From Mikania micrantha (Eukaryota; Streptophyta; Magnoliopsida; Asterales; Asteraceae), in assembly GCA_009363875.1 (NCBI GenBank), contig CM018683.1:48907711-48971710 (forward strand): a stretch of DNA of 64,000 bases, in the 5' to 3' direction. This document shows, piece after piece, positions 32,818-43,832 of this stretch (within the stretch, counting starts at the first letter, position 1; each line of letters begins with the position of its first letter). The notes under the pieces were generated by a model, which was not told where the DNA came from, did not search any database, and was given only the letters and a program-made list of their open reading frames with translations. Both the position numbers and the translations under genes were made by a program.

Positions 32818-34394
32818 TGTCACACCCCCAAATTCCCACGTGCGGTGTCAGTGATGTGACGTGGCGAGGATCAAAGCTCTCGGTCGTATAGAATAACTCT
32901 ATATGAGTTGCACATTCACCCATGTTTGTAATTAAATTCACGTTTCATTTATTAAATAACAGAAATAGTTAGATAGTTATGCAGCGGAAAATAAATTGTT
33001 TCAGACACTACAATTGTTTAAGACACATCAACATAATCATTAGCCTAGAATGGGAGTTTAAATGCATGCAAGACCCTCTTGTGCGACTCCATGTGCATCC
33101 TAGCCTGTGCTGTTCAGTTACCTGAGAATACATGCGAAAACGTGTGAACATAAAGTTGGTGAGTTCACATGTTTAAATGGTTCAAAAGCAGTAACCAGAT
33201 ATATACTAGGTATGTTAAGTTGTTGGATCCACGATCCCGAGTATGTGAGTTCATCTTACCGAAACTAGACTGTTAGATGCCTCCACCGAGTCTATCGCAA
33301 AACAACGACATAGATCGATATTAAACCCGTTGTGACCTCCAGTCACTACTGTCGTCGGGTGGGGTTTGTGAGACCCAGTAGTACTACGTAATAACGACTC
33401 GTTTGTTACACAACTAACGGAATGATATGCGGTGACTTTGTTGCAATACAGTTACACTCAAAAGTTGTTTTACAACATACCAGTCATACATCTAAAACAG
33501 TTGCATAGTATTCTCACCCCAAAAGTTTAACAAAATAGCTAAGAGTAAAAGTGGGGCTGTAAACTCATCTAAGTTTAGCAGTGTTGTCGTTCTCGTGAAC
33601 GGTTTGTATGTTCACCTTTAGCGGTTACCTATATGACATAGGTGTTATGAGTTCGTGTTCACATTCGTGTTGGTCTCTCTAGACCATTTTTGTGTCCAAA
33701 CAACTCTAAGTTCTTGTGTTGGTCATGTTGAATGGTGTTCCAGATGTTAACAGGTGCTCTAGAGGGATTTTGGTTAGATTATAGCGTCTGAGTTTAGAAG
33801 AAATGATGATAGTAGGCCTAGGAATGATTTTTGAGTGGTTTAAGAAGGTTTTTGCGATTCTAGGCTAACCGCCTAGCGTGCGCGCACGAGGCCAGGCGTA
33901 GTGCCTGGATTAAAATAATCCAAAAGCATCTGGTTGATCCGCGCGCATCGCCCCGAATGGAAGTAGCACTCCGGGCGTACCACTTGGTGCTTGGCGTATC
34001 GTCTAGGCCCAAACACTGGCTCTAGGCATACCGCCTGGTGGTCTGTTTGAGACAATTGGCCCAATTATGTTGTTTAAGCCCGTTTTTTGCGTATTTCTCG
34101 TTTACGATCATCATTTTGAGACTAATGAACGTTGTTTAACTTGTTTTAGGTTCCATACATCTTAATTGTTGTCAAATTCATTTGTCTTTCGTTTATTTCA
34201 CCAACGTTCATTAGACAAGACACATGCGTGTGTTTTCCGATAATTCCTCGAATTATCGCTTTGTTGTGTGTGTTTGGACTGTTGTGCCACGTGTCACACT
34301 AAATTCACTAATACTAGTGCCACGTAAGTAATAATAATATAAATTATTATTAAAAATAAAGTAAATGCTGGCGTGGAAAATACGAGGTGTCACA
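32818..34394 (-). mobile_element. 5' LTR of element A (1577 bp, internally deleted)
   Basis: Collinear with the 3' LTR (19,414-22,185) at both ends but lacking about 1.2 kb. The break is at about 33,730-33,760, joining sequence equivalent to 20,340 with that equivalent to 21,535 through a short unmatched piece (TGTTCCAGATGTTAA). The deletion removes predicted intron 1 and its donor. Substitutions between the two LTRs are frequent (roughly one in ten in the first 150 bp by eye), so the insertion is old. Confidence 0.9.
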
Positions 34395-35343
34395 GTCTCT
34401 CTTGCTCCGCCGTGTCTGATCGTTTACGTCGGTCGTCTTAGTGTCCAGAGACGTTGTGGGTGAGACCGATTGTTTTCTCTCTTGCTCCACACGTCTGATT
34501 CTTTGCATCAGTCGCCTTTGATGTGTTGGGTTGAACGGTGATACGGACCTTTTTATTTCCGGCCGATGATGGTGTGAGGGTTTCAAAAAGCCTAACATAT
34601 GAGGCAACCTTACAACCGTGATCTTTTTTTTTAGGAAGATTTATTTTCAGTTTTGTTGTGTGTTTTTATGATATAATTTCTATATGATAATTGCTACAGC
34701 TACATTGGTGGTGACGGTGGCTGAGGCTAACCTTTGCATCCTTAGATTGGAAATGATGATATTCGTTGTCTTCCATCTGGCTAGGCAATTCATTGCAGCC
34801 ATGAAGCATTTCGCGATCTCAGCCTAAACATTACTTCCATCTTGTAAGTATTAATATTTTCAAAAAGGTATCATTGCTTGAAAATGCATACTTAATTTTA
34901 TTTCTTGAAGCTATAGTTTAATTGATTGGAATTAAACCTACTTGGTTTTAGATACTTTGTTAGGGTTACATGTCGTAGCAAATTTTTTTGTTTCTATAAA
35001 TTGACATGTATAATGAAAAGAAATGCCATTTTTTATTTTTTATGGGTGCAACTAATAATCAATGAGGCCAAAAAGCCTGATTAGGTCTTGATTAACAAAG
35101 CATGTAACCTTTCAATGATAAAATACATTTGGTTTATCGGGAAAAGAGGTGTAGATTTTGGTTTAGATTTTTGGATAATTAATGAGGATTATATGGTTTT
35201 TCAATGTTGTTTAGAATATGATGTGTTATTGACGAACAATGTTTTTCAATGACTTCATACAGTTTGATCCTGAAAGCCATGATGAGTTGTTACTTGGTGT
35301 TGCAAACAATTTGCAGCCGTGGCGAGTTTGTCTGAGCCTTCTT
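34395..35343. other. Host segment right of element A
   Basis: Starts with a decayed tandem repeat (TCTCTTGCTCC at about 34,397 and 34,479). Further on it contains uncharacterised sequence, and at 35,239-35,343 an open frame (MFFNDFIQFDPES...) running into the solo LTR and continuing, if the LTR is skipped, at 38,041. No known domain recognised. Confidence 0.4.
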
Positions 35344-35621
35344 TGTAACAACCGGTTTTAATGATTGAACGTATTTGAAATAATCGTTAATTGAACGATT
35401 GTGATTGTTGTAATTTGAAAATATGTGAGAATTACGTCATCAATGGCAAGAGCACATGTGATTGTTCTAGAAATCCACGTTGATTTGATGATTGTAATTA
35501 TTACAAGTTGATAGTATGTGAAAAATGGTGAACGTGGGCGAAAACCGTGCGCGAAACGGAGTTACGGATTTTCCGGAATCGCGAAACGAAGCAAAAATCA
35601 AAAATTGGACGAAACAGGCGT

Positions 35622-35667
35622 GGGGCGGTACGCCCCGGACCAAACTTCGGGTTGGGGCGGTACGCCC
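35622..35667. repeat. Two GCGGTACGC hairpin dyads in LTR E
   Basis: GGGGCGGTACGCCCC (35,622-35,636) and GGGGCGGTACGCCC (35,654-35,667). The 6-bp arms are complementary around a GTA loop. Located 278-324 bp into the LTR, in the same place as the array in related LTR F. Confidence 0.85.
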
Positions 35668-36954
35668 GGCGCGTTGTGAGTCGGTTAATGTTTTTAAAGA
35701 TCAGATTTCATGGGAAAACTCAATCATTTCGTTTCTTCTTGCTTCCACTCGACTACCAGATGCAAAAACTCATATTTTCACCATCTAACAAAATTGAAGG
35801 TGTCTAAACATCCAGATTGCAGCAGGGATCGTATCTACAAGTCTAGATCGCTGTTCTACCCGCTGAAATCCGTCAGATTAGGTAACGGTCCATTTTATCC
35901 TACTAGTTTTATATTGTGTGAATTAAATTTAGTTTTAAATGTAATACTATGATTATGGGTATTGATTATTGCCTAGTGATAACTAGGGGTTGTTAGAAAC
36001 GAAGAACTTGATATTTGGTTGGTGAAATCTTCGTTTTGAAGCCGATATAATGCCCGGTTGTTATAAAGCCCATATCATGGTGTGATAACTAGTAGGGTGG
36101 GTTGAATATGATTCTAATTGAAATATGGATTATGATCCATAGGTTAAATGATGATTTTGATGAATTGATGTTAAAATTATTAACAGTTATGATCATAAAT
36201 GAATTTTTGAATAATAGAAATGATTAAAGATCGTAACTAATATAATGAACATCAGTTAATTGATGAAATGCCTAAGAGAGGCATGAAATATGATTAATTG
36301 TGATAATTGACTAAAACTTGCTAAAAATAGTAAGATAGAGTCAATTATGTGACAAATTGACTTTGAGAAAGTCAAACCAGTCAAGTGCGTTGAACTTGAT
36401 TGTGTGTGTTATATGTATTGAATATAGTTGTATATATGTGAATTACAACTAGGTATTGGTGGTGAAAGTCAAGTGACAATTCACAGAAGTGGAAAAAAGG
36501 TTGTAGGAAGTGAATAACCCGTATGAACCAGGTAAGTTACCCAACTTACTGTAACATTACATATAAGTAGTAGAAAGAGTCTACTTACGTCCTTGAAATA
36601 TGTGAATGATGTTAAATATGTGATTGAAACTATGGGATGAGAAACCCTTAAGTTTGTGTTTGTTAAGTTTCAATGGAAAACGTATATGCAATATATTTGC
36701 ATTAGAATAACCGGATGAACCGGTGATTAATTAATATGATTTTGGTGTTTATATAATGATTGTGCATAACTTGGATAATGAAACTAATGGAATTAAAAGA
36801 CCTATAAGAAGGCATTATTAGTTTCAAAACGAATGTTATGCTTGATTTGTATGCATAGTATAAATGCATTAAAAATTTAGCCGGATGAGCCGGTGAAATT
36901 TATTAATTGAACCACATATGTGTGGCTAATCGGTTAATCCGGGAACTAAATTGT

Positions 36955-37402
36955 TGACTCCACAATGGTGGATAGCCAGAGGTGCTGGCAATTGTCTTAG
37001 ATGGAAGTACCGGTGGGTGAACATCTTAAGACTTAATATTTATGACTCCACAATGGTGGATAGCCAGAGGTGCTAGCAATTGTCTTAGATGGAAGTACCG
37101 GTGGGTGAACATCTTAAGACTTGAATTATTTATGACTCCACAATGGTGGATAGCCAGAGGTGCTGGCAATTGTCTTAGATGGAAGTACCGGTGGGTGAAC
37201 ATCTCAAGACTTGAATTATTTATGACTCCACAATGGTGGATAGCCAGAGGTGCTGACAATGGTCTTAGATGGAAGTACCGGTGGGTGAACATCTTAAGAC
37301 TTGAATTAATTATGACTCCACAATGGTGGATAGCTAGAGGTGCTAGCAATTTGTCTTAGATGAAAGTACCGGTGGGTGAACATCTCAAGACTTGAACTAA
37401 TT
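36955..37402 (+). repeat. Five tandem copies of a 90-bp unit
   Basis: Units start at 36,955, 37,043, 37,133, 37,223 and 37,313; the first is 88 bp, the rest 90 bp. Each runs from TGACTCCACAATGGTGG to CTTAAGACTTGAATTATT with few substitutions. Because 90 is a multiple of three, both strands stay open (37,042-37,359 + and 37,026-37,349 -); I do not regard these as genes. Smaller related repeats (ACCACANNTGTGTGG...) flank the block at 36,911 and 37,408. Confidence 0.95.
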
Positions 37403-37491
37403 ATGATACCACAAATGTGTGGATAACTGGTTAATCCGGAAACTAAATTGTTGAAACCACAGGTGTGTGGGTAATTGGTTAAGCCAATAAA

Positions 37492-37513
37492 ATATATATA
37501 TATATATATATAT
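37492..37513. repeat. (AT)n microsatellite
   Basis: About eleven AT units within solo LTR E. Confidence 0.95.
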
Positions 37514-38040
37514 GGTGTTTTAATTTAGCCAGAGGTGCTGGTGATAGAGTTTGATTAGATAATATACTCGTATTTGTGAAAATGTCCCATTAAGGAAAAT
37601 AAATGCACAATGTGTGTGGGGTACAGGTTGATGTTGGAATATGATATATTATTATCTAAACATGATAAACATCCATATAATATATATGTGGATGTGTTAA
37701 AATGAGTTTTGGGAACTCTGAGAGGGGTTACTTACTTAGTTCATATGAACTAATTGTGACCTATATGTGATGTTACAGGTCAAAGATAGATATGCATCGG
37801 GCGATCAAATCGGGCATGTTTTGAAGCTAGCTGAACCAAACGTTATGTAAAATCTTTGGTGGTATTAAACTTAAACACACTAGTTTTATTAAGTATAAAT
37901 GTAAATGTTATGAAATTAAGTGTGTTTTACTCATGAAATGGTAATTTCACGCTTCCGAACATAATTTTAAGATAAAGTTTAATCTGAGACCTAAAATTGG
38001 ACACGTGTAATCGTGTGAAAAGTTTGGGTGTTACATTCTT

Positions 38041-38220
38041 GAACATAATTGTCTTCTTGAACAGCGAGAGGAGTGCCAAAAAGAAGATGTGAATTTAGTG
38101 AATAAGGGATTCAAGAAGTCTACTTCCAACCTAGATTCCCAAAGCATCTACCTACTTTGGTTAGTGTTTCTCCTGTTTGACTTGATTTTGAAATTGTATT
38201 TGAGCATATAACATGAAGTT
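38041..38220 (+). pseudogene. Coding-like segment right of solo LTR E
   Basis: An open frame starting EHNCLLEQREECQKED continues in phase with the frame ending at 35,343 once the LTR and one duplicate are disregarded. The composition (Glu, Lys, Gln and Leu rich) is more protein-like than the surrounding AT-rich DNA. I do not recognise the family. A Helitron 3' end lies 240 bp downstream, so it could be a captured exon. Confidence 0.3.
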
Positions 38221-38423
38221 TTATATTATAGTTTTATTAGCTTCTTAAATTGAGAGTTGGGTACTGGGTTTTCTAAAGGATGTTGTAATTGTGTACTTAT
38301 TTATTTTTGGTAGAGTTAAATTTTAAGAATTATCATTCTAACATGTTTTTTTAGATCTTGAGGCTGGATTAGTAGGAATTTGAACTTACGGTTGCTGCAT
38401 CGACATAAACCGAACATCAGTAT

Positions 38424-38460
38424 ATCGGACCGGCGCAACACCCGGGGTCCTCAATCCTAG
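38424..38460 (+). mobile_element. Helitron 3' terminus (sense +)
   Basis: GGACCGGCGCAACACCCGGG and GTCC form a GC-rich hairpin (GGACC/GGTCC arms), followed by TCAATC and CTAG before T. This is a typical Helitron 3' end. The body lies to the left; its 5' end was not found, and it may contain the coding-like segment interrupted by LTR E. Confidence 0.55.
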
Positions 38461-39634
38461 TTTTGCTTAAAAACTATCTAGACTGTCGAAATCTGGGCTC
38501 TTGGTGACCTTGACGTTGTAACCCGATTGGTTTCATGGATAAACACTTTGTTAACACGCTCGGTAGAAATAAATGACTATAACTATCGTTTATAATATTC
38601 GTAGTTTATAAAAAGAAAATCGATTCATATATCTTCGTTAAACGAACAATAACAAAATCGATTTTAACTTTTGCTTTACACAAAAAAACATATTGATTTA
38701 TATAGAACCAAACTTTGTTAATAATTATCAAAACGGAAGATAATTAGTTATGGTTTACAAAACCTAAACAAAATGTTTAATTTCCTATCAATAAGAAAAC
38801 AATATTTGTTTACTAAAAACATAACTTAGAACTTCATTCAAATTTCTTGATAAGAATTGTTTATATTTCTGTTTTGTAATCTGAATCTATTTTTAAAATC
38901 TCAAACTACGAACGGTGATTTTAATATAGTTTAAGCTTGTAAGAACACCGCTAACAATTTAAATTAAAGACTTCTAGTATTTCAATAACTTGATTTACAA
39001 TTCAGAAATACAAAATGTAAAGTAACATATTACAAGAAATAAAATACTAAGCTATGAATTGAAAGAATGATATAATAGCACAAGATAAAACGAGTTGAAA
39101 TGAGTTCGGTGACTGAGGAATTCTATTCAACACGGGTCCCTTATAACAGATTTTAGGACACTCAAGTGAACCCGACTATGTACAACAGCCTTAGTGTATA
39201 CTGACAGAGCTAACCGAAAACTCGAAATGTTACCTAAGACAAGAGTGTTTTGCAATGTAGCATGAAAAATTAATCGTCGTAGGTTGTTGCAGACTCAACA
39301 AAGTATATGCTTATGTTGTGAACTTTTGAAGTTTGTGTTTCAAATTGTGTAGAGATTTTAAAAACTCTATCAACTAGTATAAGAGACAAAATGTCTTTAT
39401 ATATACATGTAAATTAAGTCATGACTATCTACTTTGATAGATGAAAGGTTTTGCTATTTTTTTTCTTTTTAACATTTTACTTAAAAAAAATTAATAAGAG
39501 AAAGTGAAAAACATTTTTTAGATAGTATACATTAGTGACACGTGTTTCATCGAAACCTTTATTTATTGGAGAGTATAAGATAAATATTTACTTATTTTTC
39601 AAAATATAAAATTGAAAAAACAAAAATTTATAAA
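38461..39634. other. AT-rich intergenic DNA, no gene seen
   Basis: No recognisable coding or element ends. Confidence 0.55.
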
Positions 39635-39710
39635 TCGTTGGGCCTTTTTTTACTTATTTTTTTCTTCGGGTCGTTGGGCCTTTTTTTATTTATTTTTTCT
39701 TCGGGTCGTT
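39635..39710 (+). repeat. 36-bp direct repeat, two copies
   Basis: TCGTTGGGCCTTTTTTTA... at 39,635-39,670 and 39,671-39,705, followed by the start of a third copy at 39,706. Confidence 0.9.
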
Positions 39711-39780
39711 GGACCACCCTGATATTCATTACTAAGCTCCAATGATTGCATTGACACCCGGGTCTCACGTGTTTACATTA

Positions 39781-39975
39781 GACATTATGTCAATGGTATC
39801 CATGATTTTTTCAAATGAGAGTTCCGCAGCGTAAAAGGAGTCTGAGGGGGGTCATGGGGTTTCCTCCTGGTATGGTTGTGGTGACTCATGGGAGGTACAT
39901 GTAACTAAAACTTGAGAACATAACCTGAAAACAGTTGGTTCACACGATTGAAATTTTCGCCGCTCAAAAAAAACA
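39781..39975 (+). mobile_element. Short retroposed insertion with poly-A and 11-bp TSD
   Basis: A 195-bp insert ends in AAAAAAAACA and is flanked by an exact 11-bp direct repeat TGTTTACATTA (39,770-39,780 and 39,976-39,986). A variable-length duplication plus an A-rich 3' end suggests target-primed retroposition (SINE or processed RNA). No convincing A/B box at the 5' end. Confidence 0.5.
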
Positions 39976-40158
39976 TGTTTACATTAAATTACGAGACCCG
40001 TAGCGGAAGGCTAAGTCCAACGGAAGCGGTTCACGAGCACCATCAGCATCAATAGTCAATACGATCATACGTAAGATTTGATAACGTGCATTTTGCAATA
40101 TCTGGTAGCAGCAAAGCTTTGTCTACACAACCACCAGATTTCTTCATCTTCAATCGAA

Positions 40159-41496
40159 ATGGATCCCGCCGTACAAATCATCGATTCCGATCAGTCCAGG
40201 TAGTTTCATTTCGTATATTTAGAATCATGCACACTTAAAACCCTACTTTTGGATCTAACTGTCATAATCCTCCACCAATTATCTCTAATTAATCAAATTG
40301 AAGTTACAACCGAATGGTAGCTTGTTGCCAGAGGTCAATGCATATGATTGAACACGGAGAGTATCGTAATTGAAGTTGTTGTACTTATAACTAGGGTTAC
40401 AAATGCTTGTTAAAATTCTGTAATTGTGTGATTGAAGACTTAAATTTAGCTAGTTCTTTGAGTGACATTTGATTTCTAAGATTGTTGATGTATTTCATTG
40501 TTTCTTTTCAGAGGATCTAAGATGGTGATTGAGTTGCTTAAGGGGATTCATTTTGTTTCTTCTGTCGAAGCCATTTCTCTTGGTGTTCAAGATGGGGTTC
40601 ATCCTTGGATATTGTATGATATTATATCAAATGCTGCTGGAAACTCCTGGTAGATTCAAAAACCATTAATATGTTGTTTTATTATATTTGATATGATATC
40701 ATCCAATATAGTTCACTGTAATCCGTTTTGAACCTTATTATAGCAGTAAGTCTCAACACTCACATGTATAGTGTCACATCCAATGCTTTTAAGGCATCAA
40801 AGCTTTCTTTTACCAACATGATTACAATTAGCAGGTTATTAACTAGTTAGAACTTAGATGTGACTGTGCTTATTTTTCTTACTTGGTATCTATAATCATC
40901 TTAGTGACTAGGAATAGTGTCAATTTGGAAAATAATATAATTTGCTAAAGTGAGGTGATCATGGTTTGGAGAATAATACAAGTAGCCAGAAGCTTCCTTT
41001 AGTAATCTTCCTTAGCATCTATATAAGTTATGTGAGTGGAGTTGTTTCCTATAGAATAAACAAACAAACATACCCACTAAAATTCCCTCTATTTAGTAGG
41101 GTCTAGGATGGTGAGATGTGTATATCAATTCATTATGTTGTGAGAATCCATCTATTATTCCATCATATTAAATTTATTCGATAATGTTTAGGGTATTAGT
41201 TGATCTTGCCTGAATATTGATTGAATTAGGGTTTATTTTTTAATATAATTGTAGGGATATTTGTAGTTGCATTTTCCTTCTCTTTTTTGCAGTCGTTTTT
41301 GTAATACAACATTAGTTTGTAATTTGCTTGCTTCTGTCATTAGGGAACTTTCTTTTGTATATGCAGGATCTTCAAAAATTACATCCCCAATCTGTTACAT
41401 GGGAATCAAATCAGGGATAATTCCCTACATACCTCTGTTCAAGATTTGGTAACTTACCTGAACTCTATATCTACGTTGCATAGTTCTGTCTTTTAG
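40159..41496 (+). pseudogene. Spliced fragment of threonate dehydrogenase / class-II aldolase-like gene
   Basis: Three exons join in frame with GT-AG introns: 40,159-40,199 (ATG start), 40,512-40,649 and 41,367-41,448. After a short unrelated start (MDPAVQIIDSDQ) the product reads GSKMVIELLKGIH, then HPWILYDIISNAAGNSW and FKNYIPNLL. This is the C-terminal all-helical domain of the 3-hydroxyisobutyrate dehydrogenase superfamily as found in the large plant fusion protein with a class-II ketose-bisphosphate aldolase domain (Arabidopsis At1g18270 type). The Lys of GSK matches the catalytic Lys of that superfamily. The usual protein exceeds 1300 residues; here only about 85 match and the frame stops at 41,494-41,496, just past a donor-like GTAACT at 41,449. 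No Rossmann domain and no aldolase domain. It is probably a captured or truncated copy; whether it is transcribed is unknown. Confidence 0.65.
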
Positions 41497-41499
41497 GGA

Positions 41500-42235
41500 C
41501 GTTGAAGAAGGGAAGGAACCGACATGTTGGTGCTTGGATTTATTTTTTGTATTATTTTGTACTTAAATTTTGTATGCATTAAAAGATAATACATATTTCA
41601 TTAAAGTGGAATTATTGTTGAAATAGCGTATCTTACAGACCACCAAAACATTGCTAAAGAAACATTCTTACATGCATGCAAGATTGACTAATGAACATAA
41701 TTTTCTATTTTTATTTTCTTTGACATTACCATTGGCAAATTTTGGTTTTCATTTAAAATAAAATGATTTTGTAGAGCAATATAGAACATTGGCATGAAGT
41801 GCATTGAATGACCCATGTTTCTAAATTTTTCAATCCTGCCAATGTCTTACATTAACCTTCTTATAGGGTTTTACTTGGCTATCCCACTTCCTCTCTACCT
41901 TACCTACTTTCTTCATTTTATGATTGTTTTATCATTGGTAGTTTTGGCTGATTTACTTATAGATGGCTTGGTTTGGGTTGTTTCCATCCTCAAATGAATC
42001 TCACGGTCCTAGTAAATTAATAAAGTTAAAACAGGAAGCCGTCAGGGATCAAAAAAGTGCTTGAAAGTGTGTATTTTATAACCATTATAACCTTCTAAAT
42101 AGCTGTATTCGAAATTCATATTATTACTTCAGTAATATTGTTTTTGTAATCATATTTAATGCATTAATTATTTATGAATAATCTTCTAAAAATGGACCTA
42201 CAATTGTTTACTGTTCAATGTTTTATTGTTTACTG
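41500..42235. other. AT-rich DNA downstream of the gene fragment
   Basis: No gene seen. The frame 41,815-41,997 is hydrophobic because the DNA is T-rich. It ends at the primer site of the element carrying LTR F. Confidence 0.5.
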
Positions 42236-42249
42236 TGGCTCTGATACCA
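42236..42249 (-). promoter_or_regulatory. Primer binding site next to LTR F
   Basis: Sense TGGTATCAGAGCCA, an exact initiator Met tRNA complement, 3 nt from the LTR. It shows that LTR F is a 5' LTR of an element otherwise deleted. Confidence 0.88.
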
Positions 42250-42512
42250 CCCTATCACACCCCCACCTCTCGTCACCTGAGATGATGTCATTCACTGTTC
42301 TGAGAAGGTTGCGGAAGTATAGTGGTGATGTCTCAGAGATGAGGTGTGACTTACTTGATCCGATATCATAGCACACAGATTAACTTAAAGTACATATATT
42401 ACAAGGATTGTTATTACAATCAGTAGTACAGTTTACAAACTAAGTTTATTACATAAAATTTATTTAATTACAAACTTATGAAGTGCATCATCACCCGTTG
42501 GTCACTGTCTTC

Positions 42513-43832
42513 CTGCAAAAATGTTTAGATTTAAAACGTTATCACAAAGATGGTGAGTTCGTAAAATTCATGTTCAACAATATGATATGCAATATAAGTT
42601 CCCAAAATGTTCAGTTCAAGATAACCATGGGACCTGTATCTAGTTTCTTTCGGACGTTCTGTTCTTGTTCTATAAGATACTACCCGTCGGTAACATTTTA
42701 ATGCCTCATTGTCTTAGTGTCTATCACAACATTAAGAAGTCTAAAAACAGGTAACAAACATTCACAGCAAGGGGAGTTGCAAACTTCTAGCAAATGGGTT
42801 GTCAACTGATAGTACTATCATTAATCCCCGTTCGGCCCCACATGGGTTTACTAGATACAGTTCAAAAATGAGGACTTTTGAGACTATGATAGTGTTCTTG
42901 TTCTTCAGGCAATATCCCATGAAATCCACAAGTTCTCAACAATCACATGAAATCACGCAGGTAACAGTGATACATATCATACGTTTAATAAAAGTTCCAC
43001 AGTGCTACCCAGATGTTTGTGAAAGATTAAAAAGAAAAGGGGTTGTATGAATTCACCTGATAACTCACAAGACTAATAGTAATAGAGTGATTCTGCATTT
43101 AGTTATGTTAAATTAGTTATTTATGGTTTAACTTACTAATTAGGTCTTTCTGAACGTCCAATGTCAAAGACATTGTGTTGAAAGTCATTAAATTGATATT
43201 AGGTTTTTAATTAATTAATTTAATGTTATATCATACAATGTATGATAATGTAGGAACCTACCCTGAATTAGGTTCTTAATACAAGATTGATGACACACTT
43301 GATTAATCAGAATAACCTCGGATTAACCAAATAGTTAATGTTGTTGATTATAATGCTATAACAGTTTCTAGACAGTTTAATGGCTTAGGCATGATCAATC
43401 CTTCTTATTGATTACCCAGATATCATGAAATATCACAATGTAGTATTAGAATAGGTTTAATAACCATGTTTAACATAGTAATATGACTGTTATCATAAAT
43501 ATCATATAATCGTTCCAATAAGTATGTTATTGATTGTGATTAGTTTGAAACACTTGGATTTAACCTTGCATTTCAAAGATTAATCAAACTAATCACCTAC
43601 ATTGTCATAATCAAATGTTTTAAATCATTATAATCATGAGTATGATTTCATGCAAACCGGGCATTACAATGGATCAAAACAAGGATTTACCCGTTAAAAC
43701 ATCGTGTTTTTCGTTTATAATCAATCATAGCCATCATCTAGGCAATAATCAACAACCCTAACTATATCATTACGTTCAAAAACAAGATCTAATCAATCAA
43801 AATCAAACTAGAAGGTTAAAACAAATCATTAC
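42513..43832 (-). other. Putative leader introns of LTR F
   Basis: Sense minus. Donor 1 TCTGATTAG|GTAATG (43,832), the counterpart of the LTR E donor, pairs with acceptor CTAAATGCAG ending at 43,093. Mini-exon 43,057-43,092 (36 nt). Donor 2 TTATCAG|GTGAATTC (43,056) pairs with acceptor ACATTTTTGCAG ending at 42,513. Intron 2 is 544 nt. Confidence 0.4.

Larger units (their letters stand above)
19414..34394 (-). mobile_element. Composite Ty3/gypsy element A with nested element C
   Basis: Outer borders are two LTRs of one family (3' LTR 19,414-22,185; 5' LTR 32,818-34,394) flanked by a perfect 5-bp duplication GTCTC (19,409-19,413 and 34,395-34,399). Order in sense: 5' LTR, primer site, gag, protease, RT, RNase H, integrase up to about 28,605. 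Then follow the inserted 5' LTR and gag-protease of a different element (C), a deletion junction (22,627-22,661), and the end of an integrase with chromodomain (22,215-22,626) leading to the 3' LTR. All coding parts are broken; the element is dead. Confidence 0.9.
35882..37778 (+). other. Putative leader introns of LTR E
   Basis: Donor 1 CAGATTAG|GTAACGG (35,882) pairs with acceptor ATTACAACTAG ending 36,452. Mini-exon 36,453-36,531 (79 nt). Donor 2 GAACCAG|GTAAGTTAC (36,532, a consensus plant donor) pairs with acceptor GTGATGTTACAG ending 37,778. Intron 2 is 1247 nt and contains the 90-bp tandem repeat. Confidence 0.42.
35344..38035 (+). mobile_element. Solo LTR E (2692 bp)
   Basis: Starts TGTAACAACCGG and ends TTTGGGTGTTACA, flanked by a perfect 5-bp duplication TTCTT (35,339-35,343 and 38,036-38,040). 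No internal coding or primer site remains. It is distantly related to LTR F (42,253-44,384, opposite strand): shared GAACGTGGGCGAAAACCGTG and CAGATTTCATG in the same order. It contains hairpin dyads, a 90-bp tandem repeat and an AT microsatellite. Confidence 0.93.

Noticed and set aside
34680..34850. An F-box-like gene fragment near 34,700
   Set aside because: A few residues looked suggestive in one frame, but stops interrupt it and no motif holds up.
37026..37359. Two overlapping 105-107 codon frames on opposite strands
   Set aside because: They arise from the 90-bp tandem repeat, whose unit is divisible by three. No start context, no domain, and they lie inside a solo LTR.
36955..37402. 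Possible CRISPR-like array
   Set aside because: The units are contiguous without unique spacers, and the context is a plant LTR.
41449..41505. A fourth exon of the dehydrogenase-like gene starting at 41,497
   Set aside because: The implied intron would be only 48 nt, below the usual plant minimum. Read-through gives a stop at 41,494 in any case.
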